Positions 61,298-64,000 of a DNA stretch of 64,000 bases are shown in pieces. The position numbers and the translations under genes were made by a program. Location: the NCBI RefSeq assembly GCF_024868665.1, contig NC_079898.1:18906403-18970402 (forward strand), written 5' to 3'. Position 1 is the stretch's first letter. Each line of letters begins with the position of its first letter. The notes under the pieces are model-generated. The model saw nothing but the letters and a program-made list of their open reading frames with translations. It did not search any database and was not told where the DNA came from. The stretch is from Triplophysa rosa (Eukaryota; Chordata; Actinopteri; Cypriniformes; Nemacheilidae).

Positions 61298-64000
61298 AAG
61301 TGCCACAAACACATTTTATGTTAATATGAATTAATATTATTTTTTATTTAAAATTAAAACTACTCAACAGTTATTGATTCTGCAGAGGACTACCGGAAGT
61401 TAAGTTTGGGCCACATAACGTTTGTTTATGATGTTGCAGCTAAAACCATCTATACATTTGCTTGTTGACATCAAGTTTAAATACCATCTGCCATCAGAGG
61501 CAAGCAGTGTAAAAACCTTACTTGACACATTCACCTATAGTATGTGGACCCCTCTAGATGGTGATGCTGGCATGAAACGGTATCACTATGGCCAGTCACA
61601 GCTGTTTACCACACAAGGGAATTCTGGGAAGAGCAATGAAAAATGTAGTTTGAGAAATTTGGAAAATGTGCAAGACTCAACAAATGGACAAAATAAAAGC
61701 ATCAACTTAAATCTTATTTTAAACCTGAACAAATGTAACTATTGGAGTTATATTCTTGTCTCTCAATTTGCAGCAGGCAAAACAATCCAACTGGAGACAG
61801 ACCATGTTGATATTATGATAACTAGGCTGTTAATTATATGACCTCACCGGTTCATGAATTCGGGAGGGGTTTTTCAAGCAAGGCCCTCCATTTTTCTGTT
61901 ATCATAGTCTTAGATTGCACTGAAACAGGATAGGATCTTATCGGGAATACATTACCAAACCGGTACGTGGTCTCCCAGGTCAAATGAGATGTGTCTGTAG
62001 CCCAGGAGTGCATGTGGTTTGATTTGGGTCCACTGGTCAGTGCATCTGGTTGTAATCCCCCACTCGGATATACGTTGCACTCTTCACAGGTTACAGTGAA
62101 AGCTGTGTTTCACCTCATAAAATGTTATGGTGTTTCAAACACAAAATACCATTCGGCTCATAAAAGCCCACAGGGTCTCGCAAGGACACCTTTCTGCCCA
62201 GCGCTCATTTTTCAATCCCTGCCTCCCCCTCTCTATGCCCATCTCGTCTTTCGAAGAGCAAGACCTGCGGATCAGAGAGCTAGGGAAAGGGTACTGAAAG
62301 AGCAAGCGAGAACGGCTATCAATCAGGGGTTTGGAAATCAGGAAATAAGGTTGGTTCTTTTATGAGAGAAACACAAACCACATGTGGCAGCAGAAGCCAT
62401 GCAGCTGAATTAATGCTGCTGGTGAAAATGAGATCAGATCACTCACACAAAGCTTCTGGTTCAATGAGGAACATCTCTCCAGTATGAACATGGAGCCGGT
62501 ATGCCCTCAGCCCAACACACAAACAACAAATTTATATTAACACAATGTCAAAGGTGTTCCCGCACACACATGCACGCTAACCAAAGATCAGTCACTGTCT
62601 CTCACACGGACACGCACTTAAACACGCGCACTTAATGTTCCGAGTGACCTCCTGGTCCAGTTGTCCTTCTTCGCAATATTTATTAGGTGCTTGCGCTTGA
62701 ATGTACGTGTAGAGCTGATAAAAGAATCTGGACTCATATTGGGGTTAAGACCCGTGGGAGTGAAGTGGGTGTTTTCACCCGGACTGCTCCGTATTGTTCT
62801 TCTAGCGTCTTTGCAAGCACGCTGCAGCTCCCCACCCAACCGCACTTTGACCGGCCAAACTACTGTCTTTTGAAATGTGTAGCATACTTGGTGAGCTTAC
62901 GTAAACCATAGGAGAGATACTTTTTGGAAATAACAAGCAATTTACTGCAGGTGAAAAAAAGGACCAAGAATGTTAGAATTCCAGATTTGATCTGCCAAGC
63001 TCCAGGGAATGCAGTCATTTGGAAAGCAAGATCAGCTTCCAGCTCACACACCATTCTGATGAACTGACAAACACGACACCGGGAGCTTTGTGTGAAGACA
63101 TAGACCGCGCCGCTGTGAATGTCTCTAACAGGATTGAAACGCTCTTAGTGCTCATTGACAGCCTGGAGCACAGTGGCAAAATTCAGCGTTATCTCCTCAC
63201 GAAACAACGGTCCTGTTTGTTTTACATGCATCTGTGTTTGTTTAGCGAGTTTGCGTTTTAAGTGTGGACAGAGGGACAGTTAGCTGAGAGCAAGTTTTAT
63301 GCCAGATTGCTCTCTCTCTCCCTCTATCGCTATTCTCTGTTCTTCTCTTTCTCACATGAAACCAGGAGCCAAGATTATTAAACAACTGGGTTAGAAAAAC
63401 TCAGAAACTGAGCTGCAGCATCAATGGCTCTTTAACTGGAAAGAGACTCTCTCTGTTCGCTACTTAGGATCACAATTTAATTTTTGTAAAAAAAAAAGAA
63501 TCTTAATTGCATTTACTATGTTAAGACAAATCGACTGGTTTGGCCTCAAATTACATTGTTGGTTTTGTTTAATGTATGTGCCACTTTTTTACATTAATTT
63601 CTTGATGTGTCTCTTACAGAGACAGGTCACCCCAAAGCAAAACTGTGTGAACACCATAGGAGAATTTTAGCATTATTAAAATTAATGTATGCACTCTATA
63701 TTCCAAACCCATGAAGTCTTAAGTTTTGTGGGATGATAGAAACCTCTCCATTTACTTTCATTGTATGAAAACAATAATCTGGCTACTACAGAAAAAAATT
63801 AAGTCATAAGCATTTGGACCGGCATAAGGAGGAGAAACTGCACTTTGTCTAATAAATGTAAGTATACATTCTACTGCCTATATTTCATTCAAATAGTAAG
63901 AACACTATAACATTTTATTAATGCCCATACATACAGTACATACATACATACAGTAATTTAACCTGATGTGTCTACTTAGGCATTGCAAAAAGCAATTGTG
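61298..64000. other. gene-free tract to window end
   Basis: Frames at 61422-61841, 61991-62365 and 63019-63261 are open but have no recognisable domain, and no splice signals tie them into a gene. No RNA gene seen. Confidence 0.3.

Noticed and set aside
63019..63261. 80-codon frame with protein-like composition
   Set aside because: No recognisable domain and no splice signals linking it to other exons; could be conserved noncoding DNA, but unsupported.
63600..63660. ACAGGTCACCCCAAAGCAAA, resembling a MITE end
   Set aside because: Only a short similarity to the GGGATAGTTCACCC family, with no matching right arm.
16000..64000. Possible irf6, hhat or kcnh1 exons expected from vertebrate synteny
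   Set aside because: Read for their conserved domains on both strands; no convincing exon found.

Overview
The window looks like nuclear DNA of a teleost fish, most likely a cyprinid. It is AT-rich, its only conserved gene is split by GT/AG introns, and it is crowded with foldback MITEs of the kinds common in carp and zebrafish relatives. It also carries Tc1/mariner elements, a DIRS-type retroelement and dinucleotide repeats. No bacterial-style operon, CRISPR array or phage was seen.

Layout. (1) 1-5035: probably intron 1 of syt14 (minus strand). Its first coding exon is a 13-nt micro-exon at 5023-5035 under a CpG-rich block. (2) 5036-10377: intergenic; holds a foldback MITE and a Tc1-like transposon (8021-9241) with perfect 29-bp TIRs and an uninterrupted 346-aa transposase of DD36E type. 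(3) 10378-15767: utp25 (diexf/def), complete in 13 exons on the minus strand, 758 codons; several introns carry MITE pieces. (4) 15768-19500: nothing recognised. (5) 19525-28430: a mobile-element cluster. It holds a GTTGGGTT-rich unit with an 85-bp near-perfect palindrome, a broken Tc1 (DD34E) transposase, duplicated blocks, a ~88-bp minisatellite, a decayed and 3'-truncated DIRS element (gag, RT-RNase H, tyrosine recombinase) and a foldback element. (6) 28430-64000: about 35 kb with no coding exon I can recognise. It contains scattered MITEs, a hAT-type MITE with a perfect 8-bp target duplication nested in another MITE, a tRNA-derived SINE, microsatellites and a few blocks that could be conserved regulatory DNA.

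The neighbouring, same-strand order utp25 then syt14 matches what I recall of human 1q32 (DIEXF followed by SYT14), and this supports both calls. The two genes are not known to act together: Utp25 is a nucleolar ribosome-biogenesis factor and Syt14 a membrane-trafficking C2 protein. I found no convincing undescribed multi-gene system. The most unusual items are the intact DD36E transposon, the 85-bp palindrome, the minisatellite beside the DIRS copy and the nested MITEs.
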